Shown: one piece after another, positions 53,999-62,314 of the stretch
Position numbering within the stretch: position 1 is the stretch's first letter
How the letters are laid out: each line of letters begins with the position of its first letter
Source of the DNA: Dysgonomonas sp. UBA5412
Lineage (GTDB): Bacteria; Bacteroidota; Bacteroidia; Bacteroidales; Dysgonomonadaceae
Direction: 5' to 3'
NCBI GenBank assembly: GCA_002409595.1
Contig: DHNQ01000010.1
Location: 98,456 to 162,455 of the forward strand
Length of the DNA: 64,000 nucleotides
Translations under genes and position numbers: made by a program
The notes under the pieces: model-generated
The model's database searches: none
Seen by the model: only the letters and a program-made list of their open reading frames with translations
Told to the model about the DNA's origin: nothing

Positions 53999-56803
53999 TT
54001 ATTTCTTCGGATTCATTATTACTTCGATAAAGTTTCCTTGCGAAACAAGGTCTTTAGTTAGAGTTTTGATATCGTCTTTAGTTAAACTGTTTACGATAGA
54101 TAAATATTGAGAATAGCTGTCTTCGTTATAGAAATACTTGTTTCCTAAAATTGATAACCAGTAACCGTTGGTCTTATCATCTTCTTGGAACTTTTTAATC
54201 ATATATTCTTTTACTTTTTGGAAGTCAGCATCCTGCGGGCCTTTTTCGGCGATTATTTTAACCTCACGATCTATGATAGGAGATATGGTATGTACTCTTT
54301 CAGGATCAGTATCGAATGTCATTTTCAATTTAGCTTGTCCTGCCGGTATACGTTCGATAGATGATTGAACACCGACTCCGTATGTTCCTCCGGCTTCTTC
54401 TCTTATAGTGCGGACATATACAATATCCAAAATTTGTTTTAATGCTGATATTGATATCTGGTTTTTCAAATCTCGTTTCAGAGTACCGCTGTATAATTCA
54501 GATACAGACGATTTAGGAGTTTTCATATCCTGCTCAAAAGTGTTGACTATTTCACCCTTGTTGATTTTAGCATCAAACTCTTTATATTTCATGTCTTTAT
54601 TTCCTGACGGAAGTGATGCTAAATATTGTTCTACAAGAGGTTTTAAAGCATTTTCATCTACTGTTCCTACAAAAGATATGGTAAACGATCCCGGATTAGC
54701 GAACATCTCTTTGTATATTTCTATAATACGATCATAATTTAGTTTCTCAGCATCTTCCAATGTCATTTCCTTCATACGAGGATTGTCTCCATACATGGTT
54801 TTGATTGTTTCCAATTGCATTACATAAGAAGGGTCGGAGGTCAGATTCTTCAATTGGTTTTTGATCATATCCAAAATTGTAGAATAAGCACCCTCATCTT
54901 TTCTTGGTGCAGTGAAATGCAAATATGTCAATTGAAGTAATGTCTCTAAATCTTTGATTGTTGATGCCCCTTTAAATCCTTGTGTATAAGATGAAATAAA
55001 TGCATTGACATGAGCCGATTTTCCTGCCAAAACTTTTTTCAGATCAGTAGAACTAAAGTTTCCTATACCTCCGATATACGGAACTGCTGAAGCTAAGCCG
55101 GCATTGACTATGTCGGCATCGGGCACAATTGATGTGCCGCCATATCCATCTATGGACATGAGTATTTGGTCATCTTTGAAATCTGTCTTTTTAAATACAA
55201 CCTTCATTCCGTTCGATAATGTCCATATTGTAGTTCCAAGTTGAGCATCAGTTGTGGCATTGACGATCTTTCCGGCTTTAGGTAGATTAGTTATTAATGG
55301 CTCGTTCGAAACTGTCTCTGCGTATGGTGTTATATCTTCTGCTTTAGCTGTGCTTACTACTGATATCAGGTCTTCCTTAGTCGGATATGATATATTTTCT
55401 TTTTCCGGTCCGGTTACAGTGATTATCAGATTCTTCTCATTTATGATCTGTTGTATAAAACCATTTACCGCCTGAGCATTTATCATTGGTGCAAATTGTT
55501 TTATAAAATTGTATTCGTATTCTATTCCCGGAATACCTTCTCCATCTGTAAAACTACGAACATATTCCTGAACATAACGTCTGTTAAGTTCTTTGTTTCT
55601 GTTATTGTACATATTTTCATATTGTTGCAGAATATTTGCTTTGGCTCTTTCGATCTCTGCATCGGTAAAACCAAATTTATGAACACGCTCATTTTCTCTA
55701 ACCAAGCTTGCCAAACTTTCTTTTACTTTTCCTTCTTTGCTTATGGCTATTGATGTCCACGCATCTTTGGTCTTAGAAACGAAAAAGCTTCCGTCATAAG
55801 CGTATGCTGCTGCGAAAGGAGATTCTGCTGTTTGAGAAATCTCTTTCAATCTATCCGAAAGCATTCCCGAAGCCAGATTTTTGATAAGGTCTATGATTAA
55901 TCCGGCTTGAGTTTCTTTTACTTCTGCGGGAATAACATCATGTTTGATATACATCGTAACTTGTGTATTTACAGCCTCAGGATCTGTAATTACTGATACA
56001 ATTGGTGCTTCATTATCAGGCACAGGAAAGTAGACTCTTTCAGCCGGATTCACAGGTTTAGGTATATCGGAAAACATTGTTTTTACAGTAGACTCTACTG
56101 CATCTACATCAATGTCTCCAACTATGATAATTCCTTGAAGATCGGGTCTGTACCATTTGTGATAATAGTCTTTCAGTGTTTGATATGGAAAGTTTTCTAC
56201 AATCTCCATTTTACCGATAGGCATGCGGTCTGCATATTTACTTCCTTCAAAAATAATAGGAAGCTGTTTATCCCAGATGCGATATTGCGCTCCGCTGCGA
56301 GTGCGCCATTCTTCTTTAATTACGGCACGTTCTTCGTCTATTTGCTCATTTTTCAAAGCGATAAAACCAGACCAATCGTGAAGTACAAGTAGACAAGAGT
56401 CTATTATTGTCTGGCGTACTACGGGCACATCGGACAGATTGTAAACTGTCTCGTCGAATGAGGTGTAAGCATTTACATTAGCTCCGAATTTTACGCCTAT
56501 TGTTTCTAAATAGTTAAGCATTGTTTTCTTTCCCGGAAAGTTTTTTGTTCCGTTGAAAGCCATATGTTCAAGAAAATGGGCTAATCCTGCCTGACTGTCT
56601 TCTTCCTGCATTGATCCAACCTTCTGAGCAATATAAAAATCTGCTCTTTTTTCAGGATAAGCATTATGCCTGATATAATATGTCAAGCCATTCTCCAGTT
56701 TACCAAATCTCACTTGAGGGTCGATAGGTAATTTCTGAGGCGTTTGTGCCTTTATTATACCTGCGAAGGCTATTAAGGCTAGTAAAATGAATGATTTCCT
56801 CAT
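53999..56803 (-). CDS. M16-family zinc metallopeptidase (pitrilysin/insulinase)
   Basis: About 934 residues with signal peptide (MRKSFILLALIAFAGIIKAQ), which fixes the start at ATG 56803 rather than at 56863. The active domain has the inverted zinc motif HxxEH as AHFLEHMAFNGTKNF, with the downstream Glu in NEQIDEERAVIKEEW. Later parts (GTTIWTLSNGMKVVFKKTDF, EEAGGTYGVGVQSSI) belong to the paired M16 domains that form the second half of the chamber and lack the zinc motif. The enzyme is exported, probably to periplasm, and degrades peptides. The endonuclease-family lipoprotein ends 46 bases upstream. Confidence 0.95.
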   Translation of the reverse strand: MRKSFILLALIAFAGIIKAQTPQKLPIDPQVRFGKLENGLTYYIRHNAYPEKRADFYIAQKVGSMQEEDSQAGLAHFLEHMAFNGTKNFPGKKTMLNYLETIGVKFGANVNAYTSFDETVYNLSDVPVVRQTIIDSCLLVLHDWSGFIALKNEQIDEERAVIKEEWRTRSGAQYRIWDKQLPIIFEGSKYADRMPIGKMEIVENFPYQTLKDYYHKWYRPDLQGIIIVGDIDVDAVESTVKTMFSDIPKPVNPAERVYFPVPDNEAPIVSVITDPEAVNTQVTMYIKHDVIPAEVKETQAGLIIDLIKNLASGMLSDRLKEISQTAESPFAAAYAYDGSFFVSKTKDAWTSIAISKEGKVKESLASLVRENERVHKFGFTDAEIERAKANILQQYENMYNNRNKELNRRYVQEYVRSFTDGEGIPGIEYEYNFIKQFAPMINAQAVNGFIQQIINEKNLIITVTGPEKENISYPTKEDLISVVSTAKAEDITPYAETVSNEPLITNLPKAGKIVNATTDAQLGTTIWTLSNGMKVVFKKTDFKDDQILMSIDGYGGTSIVPDADIVNAGLASAVPYIGGIGNFSSTDLKKVLAGKSAHVNAFISSYTQGFKGASTIKDLETLLQLTYLHFTAPRKDEGAYSTILDMIKNQLKNLTSDPSYVMQLETIKTMYGDNPRMKEMTLEDAEKLNYDRIIEIYKEMFANPGSFTISFVGTVDENALKPLVEQYLASLPSGNKDMKYKEFDAKINKGEIVNTFEQDMKTPKSSVSELYSGTLKRDLKNQISISALKQILDIVYVRTIREEAGGTYGVGVQSSIERIPAGQAKLKMTFDTDPERVHTISPIIDREVKIIAEKGPQDADFQKVKEYMIKKFQEDDKTNGYWLSILGNKYFYNEDSYSQYLSIVNSLTKDDIKTLTKDLVSQGNFIEVIMNPKK

Positions 56804-56849
56804 ATTGATATTTATTAAATGAATATATGTTTTGAGTATATTATATGCT

Positions 56850-57737
56850 TTATTCTTTATCAAACTTGAATTCTATTTCAGTGGGATGATATGTAATTGA
56901 AGCCATGACTGCTTTGTGATCCGAAACAAATACTCCATTTATCTTATCAGGAAGCACATCGAATTCAGATACAGAGACCCGGTTGCTCACAAAAATATAA
57001 TCAAGATATGGGCGTTCATTTTCAGGCAAACGTCCGAAATCGTGGAAAGTCCAATCTGTACCCGATCTTTTCGTTGCAACAGATTTGCTATCAAGCATAT
57101 ACTTTTTATGGTTGGTGTTTGTTATGTTCTTTATAGCCTCTGAATCGGGAGTATCATTAAAATCTCCAGTAATTATTATCGGCATATCCTTTCCTAGCTC
57201 CATAGCCTTTTCTAATAATAAATTCCCTCCCTCTATACGTGCCAAAAGCCCATCATTGTCCAGATGAGTATTTATTACCAAAAATTTGTTGGACGATTGT
57301 ATGTCATTCAGAATTATCCATGTAGCTACACGAATATATGATGCATCCCAACCTTTAGATCCTACTATCTCAGGGGTTTCGCTCAACCAAAAATTTCCGG
57401 ATTTTACTTCTTTAAATTTATCCTTTTTATAAAAAATAGCAGAAAACTCTCCGGCCTCTTTACCGTCATCTCTGCCTACACCTACTACTGTGTATTCAGG
57501 TAGTCTCTCTTTCAAGTCGTTTAATTGGTTTACTAAAACTTCCTGTGTGCCAAGTATATCTATATTGTTTGTCTTTACCATTTCTGCCGCAACATCTTTT
57601 CGGTATTGCCAGTTGTTGACGCTATCTCCTGCATGATCGAGGCGTATGTTGAAACTCATAACCTTCAAATTTAAAGGCTTTTCGGAACAAGAGGTTATGA
57701 TAGTAAGAAGAGCAAATAGATAAAGGACTTTTTTCAT
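56850..57737 (-). CDS. Endonuclease/exonuclease/phosphatase-family lipoprotein
   Basis: 295 residues. The lipobox is ALLTIITSCSEKPLNLK. The fold is the DNase I/inositol-phosphatase type: LKVMSFNIRLDH, the metal Glu in ILGTQEVLVNQL, VINTHLDNDGLLAR, PIIITGDFNDTPDSEAI, LDYIFVSNRV, and the catalytic His in VFVSDHKAVMASI. Such exported lipoproteins in this phylum cleave phosphodiesters; the substrate could be a nucleotide, a phospholipid headgroup or a phosphorylated glycan. It sits directly before the M16 gene on the same strand. Family certain, substrate not. Confidence 0.92.
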   Translation of the reverse strand: MKKVLYLFALLTIITSCSEKPLNLKVMSFNIRLDHAGDSVNNWQYRKDVAAEMVKTNNIDILGTQEVLVNQLNDLKERLPEYTVVGVGRDDGKEAGEFSAIFYKKDKFKEVKSGNFWLSETPEIVGSKGWDASYIRVATWIILNDIQSSNKFLVINTHLDNDGLLARIEGGNLLLEKAMELGKDMPIIITGDFNDTPDSEAIKNITNTNHKKYMLDSKSVATKRSGTDWTFHDFGRLPENERPYLDYIFVSNRVSVSEFDVLPDKINGVFVSDHKAVMASITYHPTEIEFKFDKE

Positions 57738-58240
57738 TTTTACTTATAGTTTATTCGTTTGTTAAAATAGTTGTATATTATTTAGTCGTAATTTATATAT
57801 AATAATCACAAGATTTCAAGAGAAAAGTTGTATCTCAAGATAAGACTGAATTTTAAATTATATCTCTCAGAAAGACTTTTATGAAGATCGATAAACTTCA
57901 GCTACGAATATTTTCAAAATTATATTGATGATTCTAATATGTGCTAAATTATAAAAATAAGATGTGAAAATAGCATAAAATTATAATTAATTTCAATCCA
58001 TTGGCTAAAATGCTTTTATGGGAGTATTAATAGTTTTACTGTCAGTTAATAACCCTTCCTTTATTGAAGCGATACCTCTTACTATTTTGTATATTTTATT
58101 TATAATAACTTTGCCGAAACTTGTACCTAAAATTTAAAATCTTTATTTTTGAAGAAATACAGAGAAATCAAATTACAAACATTTAAAGATCGGGATGATC
58201 TGACTGTTTGTAAGTAATGTTATATTTTTAAAGATAAATT
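57738..58240 (+). other. 503-base non-coding divergent region
   Basis: Very AT-rich, with stops in all frames. I find no gene, tRNA or strong hairpin. A -7-type element (TAACTTTG, 58106-58113) with TTTG 16 bases further upstream (58086-58089) lies 127 bases before the mechanosensitive channel start, leaving a long leader. Confidence 0.5.
58086..58113 (+). promoter_or_regulatory. Likely promoter of the mechanosensitive channel gene
   Basis: TTTG (58086-58089) and TAACTTTG (58106-58113) are separated by 16 bases, slightly short of the usual 19-21. The -7 element is a full match to TAnnTTTG. Confidence 0.4.
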
Positions 58241-59563
58241 ATGGATATAGAGACAATACAAACAGACTACGAATCAACTACGATTGTTATAGCAAAATGG
58301 ATGCAAAAGGTGCTTTCCGAGGTAGGTGTGCCTGCCCAATGGATAACTTATGTGAAACTTATCGTTTTGTTGGCAATAGTCGTTCTTACAGTTTATGTAT
58401 TACAATTCGTTGTTAGAAGGATACTTACATTTATCTTTCTTCGTGTAGAAAAAATAACTAAACTCTCTTTCTTTGGATATACCATAAACCATAAGCTCCC
58501 TCATTATCTGGCTCTGGTTATACCTTATTCTTTTGTGAGAGGAGCCATACCGATTGTTTTTTATGACTTCAAAGGACTAGTATCGCCTCTAATTAAACTG
58601 ACCGATATTTATTTAGTATTTATGGTGATATGGACTATAATGGCTTTAGTCAGATCTTTTGGAGACGTATTGCAAGAAAAGCCGGCGTTTAAGAATAAGC
58701 CGATGCAAAGCTATTTTCAAGTGATACAGATCATAATGTTCATTTTTGGAGCAGTCATCATATATTCTATCCTTACCGGCAGATCGGCTACAGCTTTCTT
58801 TGCAGCAATGGGGGCAGCCTCTGCTGTACTTATGCTCATGTTTAAAGATTCTATTATGGGCTTTGTCGGTAGTATTCAGATTTCGACAAATAATATGGTG
58901 CAAATCGGAGATTGGATAACAATGAATAAGTATGGGGCTGATGGTACTATCGAAGAAATAAATCTGACCACCGTGAAAGTCCGAAATTTTGATAAGACTA
59001 TCACTACTATACCAACCTATGCCTTGATTTCTGATTCGTTCCAAAACTGGCGGGGTATGCAGGAAAGTGGAGGACGACGTTTTAGGCGATCTTTAAATGT
59101 TAAATATGATTCGATTCGTCCGTTGACTGAAGAGGAATTGGAGAATTATAAAAAGATAAAGTTTCTGTCGCCATATATTAATGACAGGCAAAAATCCATT
59201 GCAGCATTAAATAATGAATTGGGGGCAGATGTAGTGCTAGGCAAACACTTTATAACCAATTGTGAACTATTTATGCAGTATGGTATAGCCTATCTGAAAG
59301 CCCATCCTTGTATCAATAATGATCTCACTTTGTTGGTGCGTCAGTTGGCTACTACAACGCAAGGCGTTCCTATCGAAATATATACGTTTACCAATACAAC
59401 GGTGTGGGCTGAATATGAAACTATCATTGCTGAAATTATGAGCCATTTTATAAGTGTAATAACGGATTTTGACTTAGTTATTTATGAAGAATCTGCGGGA
59501 ACTGATAGTTATAATATTTATATTAAAGAAAATAGAGCTATAGATAGACCTTCTCGAAATTGA
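58241..59563 (+). CDS. MscS-family mechanosensitive ion channel (YbdG-like)
   Basis: 440 residues. Helices at about 45-70, 85-110, 120-145 and 160-185 precede the pore helix and beta domain: FFAAMGAASAVLMLMFKDSI, MGFVGSIQISTNNMVQIGDW, MNKYGADGTIEEINLTTVKV, RNFDKTITTIPTYALISDSF and NWRGMQESGGRRFRRSLNVK. These are standard MscS-fold lines of the YbdG/MscM type. The channel opens when the inner membrane is stretched and releases solutes. The gene is followed by a small lipoprotein on the same strand. Confidence 0.95.
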   Translation: MDIETIQTDYESTTIVIAKWMQKVLSEVGVPAQWITYVKLIVLLAIVVLTVYVLQFVVRRILTFIFLRVEKITKLSFFGYTINHKLPHYLALVIPYSFVRGAIPIVFYDFKGLVSPLIKLTDIYLVFMVIWTIMALVRSFGDVLQEKPAFKNKPMQSYFQVIQIIMFIFGAVIIYSILTGRSATAFFAAMGAASAVLMLMFKDSIMGFVGSIQISTNNMVQIGDWITMNKYGADGTIEEINLTTVKVRNFDKTITTIPTYALISDSFQNWRGMQESGGRRFRRSLNVKYDSIRPLTEEELENYKKIKFLSPYINDRQKSIAALNNELGADVVLGKHFITNCELFMQYGIAYLKAHPCINNDLTLLVRQLATTTQGVPIEIYTFTNTTVWAEYETIIAEIMSHFISVITDFDLVIYEESAGTDSYNIYIKENRAIDRPSRN

Positions 59564-59605
59564 TGTGATACAGAGTTTATTTAATTATTATTGTTAGATT
59601 TGAGT

Positions 59606-59956
59606 ATGAAAAAAGTTTTGATTGTATTAATACTAGGATTGATGTTCGCATCCTGCAATACTCGTCAATATGATCTTGACAAAATGGGTGATGCTCTAAA
59701 AAGCCATCTTCGGTATAGGGATGCCGATAAGGGAACTATAACAAAAGTTGATTATTTGGAACCTATTTCGTACGAAAAAATAGCGGAAGATCAAAGACGT
59801 GAACCTGACGAGGTGTATTTATTCAAAGCTTATATTAGAGGCACATGGTCTTATGCCGATAGTTATCGAATATTTAATCTCGATGATACTATTAAATGTT
59901 ACTTTAGTAAAGACAAAACATTCTTGAGAATGGATGATGATAAATCTTTGAAATAA
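59606..59956 (+). CDS. Small hypothetical lipoprotein
   Basis: About 116 residues. ATG 59606 begins a signal peptide with lipobox MKKVLIVLILGLMFASCNT; the TTG further upstream is not needed. The mature protein is charged, with KSHLRYRDADKGTITKVDYL, EDQRREPDEVYLFKAYIRG and SYADSYRIFNLDDTIKCYF. I recognise no family. It starts 42 bases after the channel gene and ends at a bidirectional terminator. The lipid anchor is seen; function is unknown. Confidence 0.8.
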   Translation: MKKVLIVLILGLMFASCNTRQYDLDKMGDALKSHLRYRDADKGTITKVDYLEPISYEKIAEDQRREPDEVYLFKAYIRGTWSYADSYRIFNLDDTIKCYFSKDKTFLRMDDDKSLK

Positions 59957-59976
59957 TTGATATAAAAATATGTATT

Positions 59977-60014
59977 AAAAAAGAAGAGCTTTTTTGCGAA
60001 GCTCTTCTTTTTTA
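59977..60014. terminator. Bidirectional terminator between convergent genes
   Basis: AAAAAAGAAGAGCTT (59977-59991 region) pairs with AAGCTCTTCTTTTTT (59999-60013), a strong stem with A-run and T-run on the two sides, serving the lipoprotein gene (plus) and the metallophosphoesterase (minus). It just reaches the stop of the latter. Confidence 0.85.
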
Positions 60015-60875
60015 ATTATTCCTTAAAGTGACTTCTACGATTTCAGGTCGGGCAAAAAAGCGAAAAGGAAAACCACCCATTCCGATTCCGGACGTTACAT
60101 ATAGTCTTGTTTTGCTCTTCTGTATCCACCCGTATCTGTATTTTTGTCCGGTCTGTAAATATTCAGGGTGCATCGAACTGGGCATTATAGGAGCCCATAG
60201 TCCAAAGAGAGTTATCTGTCCTGCATGAGTATGTCCTGATAGCATAAGGTCGACCCGTTCCGAATCTAGTTTTTCCATATAATCAGGATTATGCGACAGA
60301 AGAATACAAAAGTCATTGTCTGAAATTCCATCAACAGTATTTTCGAGAATTTGATTGTCTTCCCAAAAGTCGCCGACACCGCCTATTCTTATACTATCCA
60401 TTCCTTCCTTGATCCAATAAGCCTGATTGTCGCAAATATGGAATCCACAGTTTTTCAATCCATTTTGTATAAGATCTGCACCTTCCCAATGATCGTGGTT
60501 TCCCAATACTGTGTATACGCCGTACTTGCTTTTCAGTTTGCCGATCTCTGCGAAAAACGGTGTTGCATATATTGAGTCTTTACGAACATTATCTCCCCCT
60601 ATGAGTATAATGTCAGGCTTGAGATCGTTTATCCTTTTCACTAATTGTGCAACCTTCTCCGGTGTAAAATATTCGTCACAATGAATGTCCGAAATGAAAA
60701 TTACTTTAGAGCCATTAAAGCTTTCAGGAATATCTTTATGCACAAATGTAAATTCTCTTAATGCAATGTTACGAGCCTCAAAGTAGCCATACAGAACAAA
60801 ACTGCAAGGCATAATAATGAACAGTATGAAGATAAATGAGAATATCTTCTTCCTATTATTTAACTTTAAATTCAT
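60012..60875 (-). CDS. Membrane-anchored metallophosphoesterase (YkuE-like)
   Basis: 287 residues. One N-terminal helix (FSFIFILFIIMPCSFVLYGY) anchors a calcineurin-type domain with both metal sites: VIFISDIHCDEYF, IILIGGDNV, YTVLGNHDHWEG, LLSHNPDYM and LMLSGHTHAGQITLFG. Related proteins cleave phosphodiesters or lipid-linked pyrophosphates such as UDP-diacylglucosamine. Its start overlaps the end of the pyrophosphatase gene by 20 bases, so both come from one transcript and possibly both handle phosphate esters. Confidence 0.93.
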   Translation of the reverse strand: MNLKLNNRKKIFSFIFILFIIMPCSFVLYGYFEARNIALREFTFVHKDIPESFNGSKVIFISDIHCDEYFTPEKVAQLVKRINDLKPDIILIGGDNVRKDSIYATPFFAEIGKLKSKYGVYTVLGNHDHWEGADLIQNGLKNCGFHICDNQAYWIKEGMDSIRIGGVGDFWEDNQILENTVDGISDNDFCILLSHNPDYMEKLDSERVDLMLSGHTHAGQITLFGLWAPIMPSSMHPEYLQTGQKYRYGWIQKSKTRLYVTSGIGMGGFPFRFFARPEIVEVTLRNN

Positions 60876-61476
60876 TATTGTAATCCTCTATCGATCGTCG
60901 TATTATGTCATGGGCTGTATTTATATCATAGATATCTGTCAGAATGCAGCGCGGAGACTTGTCTTCCGGCAGATCTTTGTATGTTGTAAAATAATGCTTC
61001 AATCTGTTAATTACCATCAAAGGCACATCGGTTATATTTCGAAACGAGCCGTATATGGCATCGTCTTCTAATACAGCTATCAGTTTGTCGTCCGCCTTGT
61101 TGTGATCCAATAAGCGAAATCCCCCGATCGGTCTGGCTTTAACTATAATGTCGCCGTGAGTAATATCTTTCTCAGTCAACACACATATATCCACAGGGTC
61201 GTTGTCTCCCTCTATATCCGTTCTTCCCAAATGTAGATTTGTCAATTCTGCCACTCTTCCTGCACTGTAAGTCTGGGGTATGAAGCCATATAAAGCCGGT
61301 ATAATATTAGAGTATTTCTGAGGACGGTCTATGCTCAAATATCCTGTTTCTTTATCTACTTCATATTTAACAGTGTCGGTTGGTACTATTTCTATAAAAC
61401 AAGTAACAACTTCCGGAGCATCCTTTCCTATGTTAATTCCATGCCATGGATGTGCTTTGAATCTATGATCTTTCAT
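60856..61476 (-). CDS. ppa: Inorganic pyrophosphatase (family I)
   Basis: 206 residues. Cleaves pyrophosphate to two phosphates, driving biosynthesis. The family I metal signature is visible as EGDNDPVDICVLTEKDI (DxDPxD), with YEVDKETGYLSIDRP, YGFIPQTYS, ARPIGGFRLLDHNKADDKLI and the final helix. It is longer than E. coli PPase (176), closer to the longer variants of this phylum. A perfect-spacing promoter lies upstream and the metallophosphoesterase gene overlaps its end by 20 bases. Confidence 0.94.
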   Translation of the reverse strand: MKDHRFKAHPWHGINIGKDAPEVVTCFIEIVPTDTVKYEVDKETGYLSIDRPQKYSNIIPALYGFIPQTYSAGRVAELTNLHLGRTDIEGDNDPVDICVLTEKDITHGDIIVKARPIGGFRLLDHNKADDKLIAVLEDDAIYGSFRNITDVPLMVINRLKHYFTTYKDLPEDKSPRCILTDIYDINTAHDIIRRSIEDYNNEFKVK

Positions 61477-61522
61477 TTTATCTCCTTTTATATTAGTTTT
61501 GTATTGATAGTTTATCAGTCTG

Positions 61523-61553
61523 CAAATTTACATTAAAAGCCTTTAATCACAAA
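61523..61553 (-). promoter_or_regulatory. Promoter of the ppa operon
   Basis: On the minus strand TTTG (61550-61553), a 19-base spacer and TAAATTTG (61523-61530) form a full -33/-7 pair, 46 bases before the ppa start codon. Confidence 0.75.
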
Positions 61554-61852
61554 CGCAGTTGAACTAAGGTTTTTCTCTTTTGAACAAAAGGTGACAAAGG
61601 TGACACTTTTTTTATGATTTTTTGTTGTTACCATTTTTATTCAACTCTTGTTTGCTATATAGATAAATAATCTGCACAATAGCTGATAAAAAACAGAGCA
61701 GTAGTGAGATATCGCCAACTTTTCATTATCTTTGTGTAGCTGAAAAAAGAGTGTGTCAGATGATTTTATTTCATATTTTTTTATATCTTAAATCAACTGA
61801 TATATTAGTAGTTAGATGCATCTAAACAAACATCGTATTTAGAGTTTATATA
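61554..61852. other. Divergent intergenic region between ppa and the dCMP deaminase gene
   Basis: No gene seen. It holds a short direct repeat (AAGGTGACA twice, 61588-61605) and a plus-strand -7 element TATCTTTG at 61727-61734, after which a long untranslated leader of about 118 bases precedes the deaminase start. Confidence 0.4.
61727..61734 (+). promoter_or_regulatory. Bacteroidetes -7 element before the dCMP deaminase gene
   Basis: TATCTTTG is a full match to TAnnTTTG, 118 bases upstream of the ATG at 61853. No clear TTTG lies at the right distance. Confidence 0.45.
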
Positions 61853-62296
61853 ATGGAAAAAGAAAAACAACAGCTTTTAGACGAACGCTACATGAGAATG
61901 GCGGTAATCTGGGCTGAAAACTCTTATTGTGAAAGACGAAAGGTCGGAGCCCTTATAGTAAAAGATAAGATGATTATATCAGACGGATATAATGGAACCC
62001 CATCAGGATTTGAAAACATCTGTGAAGATGAGAATAATGAAACCAAACCTTATGTATTGCATGCTGAGGCAAATGCAATAACAAAAGTAGCCTGTTCGCA
62101 CAATAGCAGTTTGGGAGCCACTATGTATGTTACCTCATCACCCTGCATCGAATGCGCAAAACTTATAATACAAGCCGGAATAAAACGTGTAGTATATTAT
62201 CAGAAATACAGACGCAGCGATGGAGCTTCGTTGCTTGAACGCGCCGGAGTAGAAGTCGTTTTTTTAGATCTGGATGAAATACTAAATAATAAATAA
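61853..62296 (+). CDS. dCMP deaminase family protein
   Basis: 147 residues. Converts dCMP to dUMP for thymidylate synthesis, or acts as a closely related (d)CMP deaminase. The zinc site is complete: H70 and E72 in VLHAEANAI, and C98/C101 in SSPCIECAKLII. The lines DERYMRMAVIWAENSYCER and RKVGALIVKDKMIISDGYNG are typical of the deoxycytidylate deaminase group. The S41 peptidase gene begins 18 bases after its stop, an arrangement I recognise from other Bacteroidales. Confidence 0.94.
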   Translation: MEKEKQQLLDERYMRMAVIWAENSYCERRKVGALIVKDKMIISDGYNGTPSGFENICEDENNETKPYVLHAEANAITKVACSHNSSLGATMYVTSSPCIECAKLIIQAGIKRVVYYQKYRRSDGASLLERAGVEVVFLDLDEILNNK

Positions 62297-62314
62297 GAAG
62301 AGTTAGACTGTAAA

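Noticed and set aside
56804..56863. Longer start for the M16 peptidase
   Set aside because: It would overlap the upstream gene and place residues before a good signal peptide beginning at ATG 56803.
57738..58240. Small RNA or attachment site in the 503-base gap
   Set aside because: No strong hairpin, repeat or integration signature is visible.
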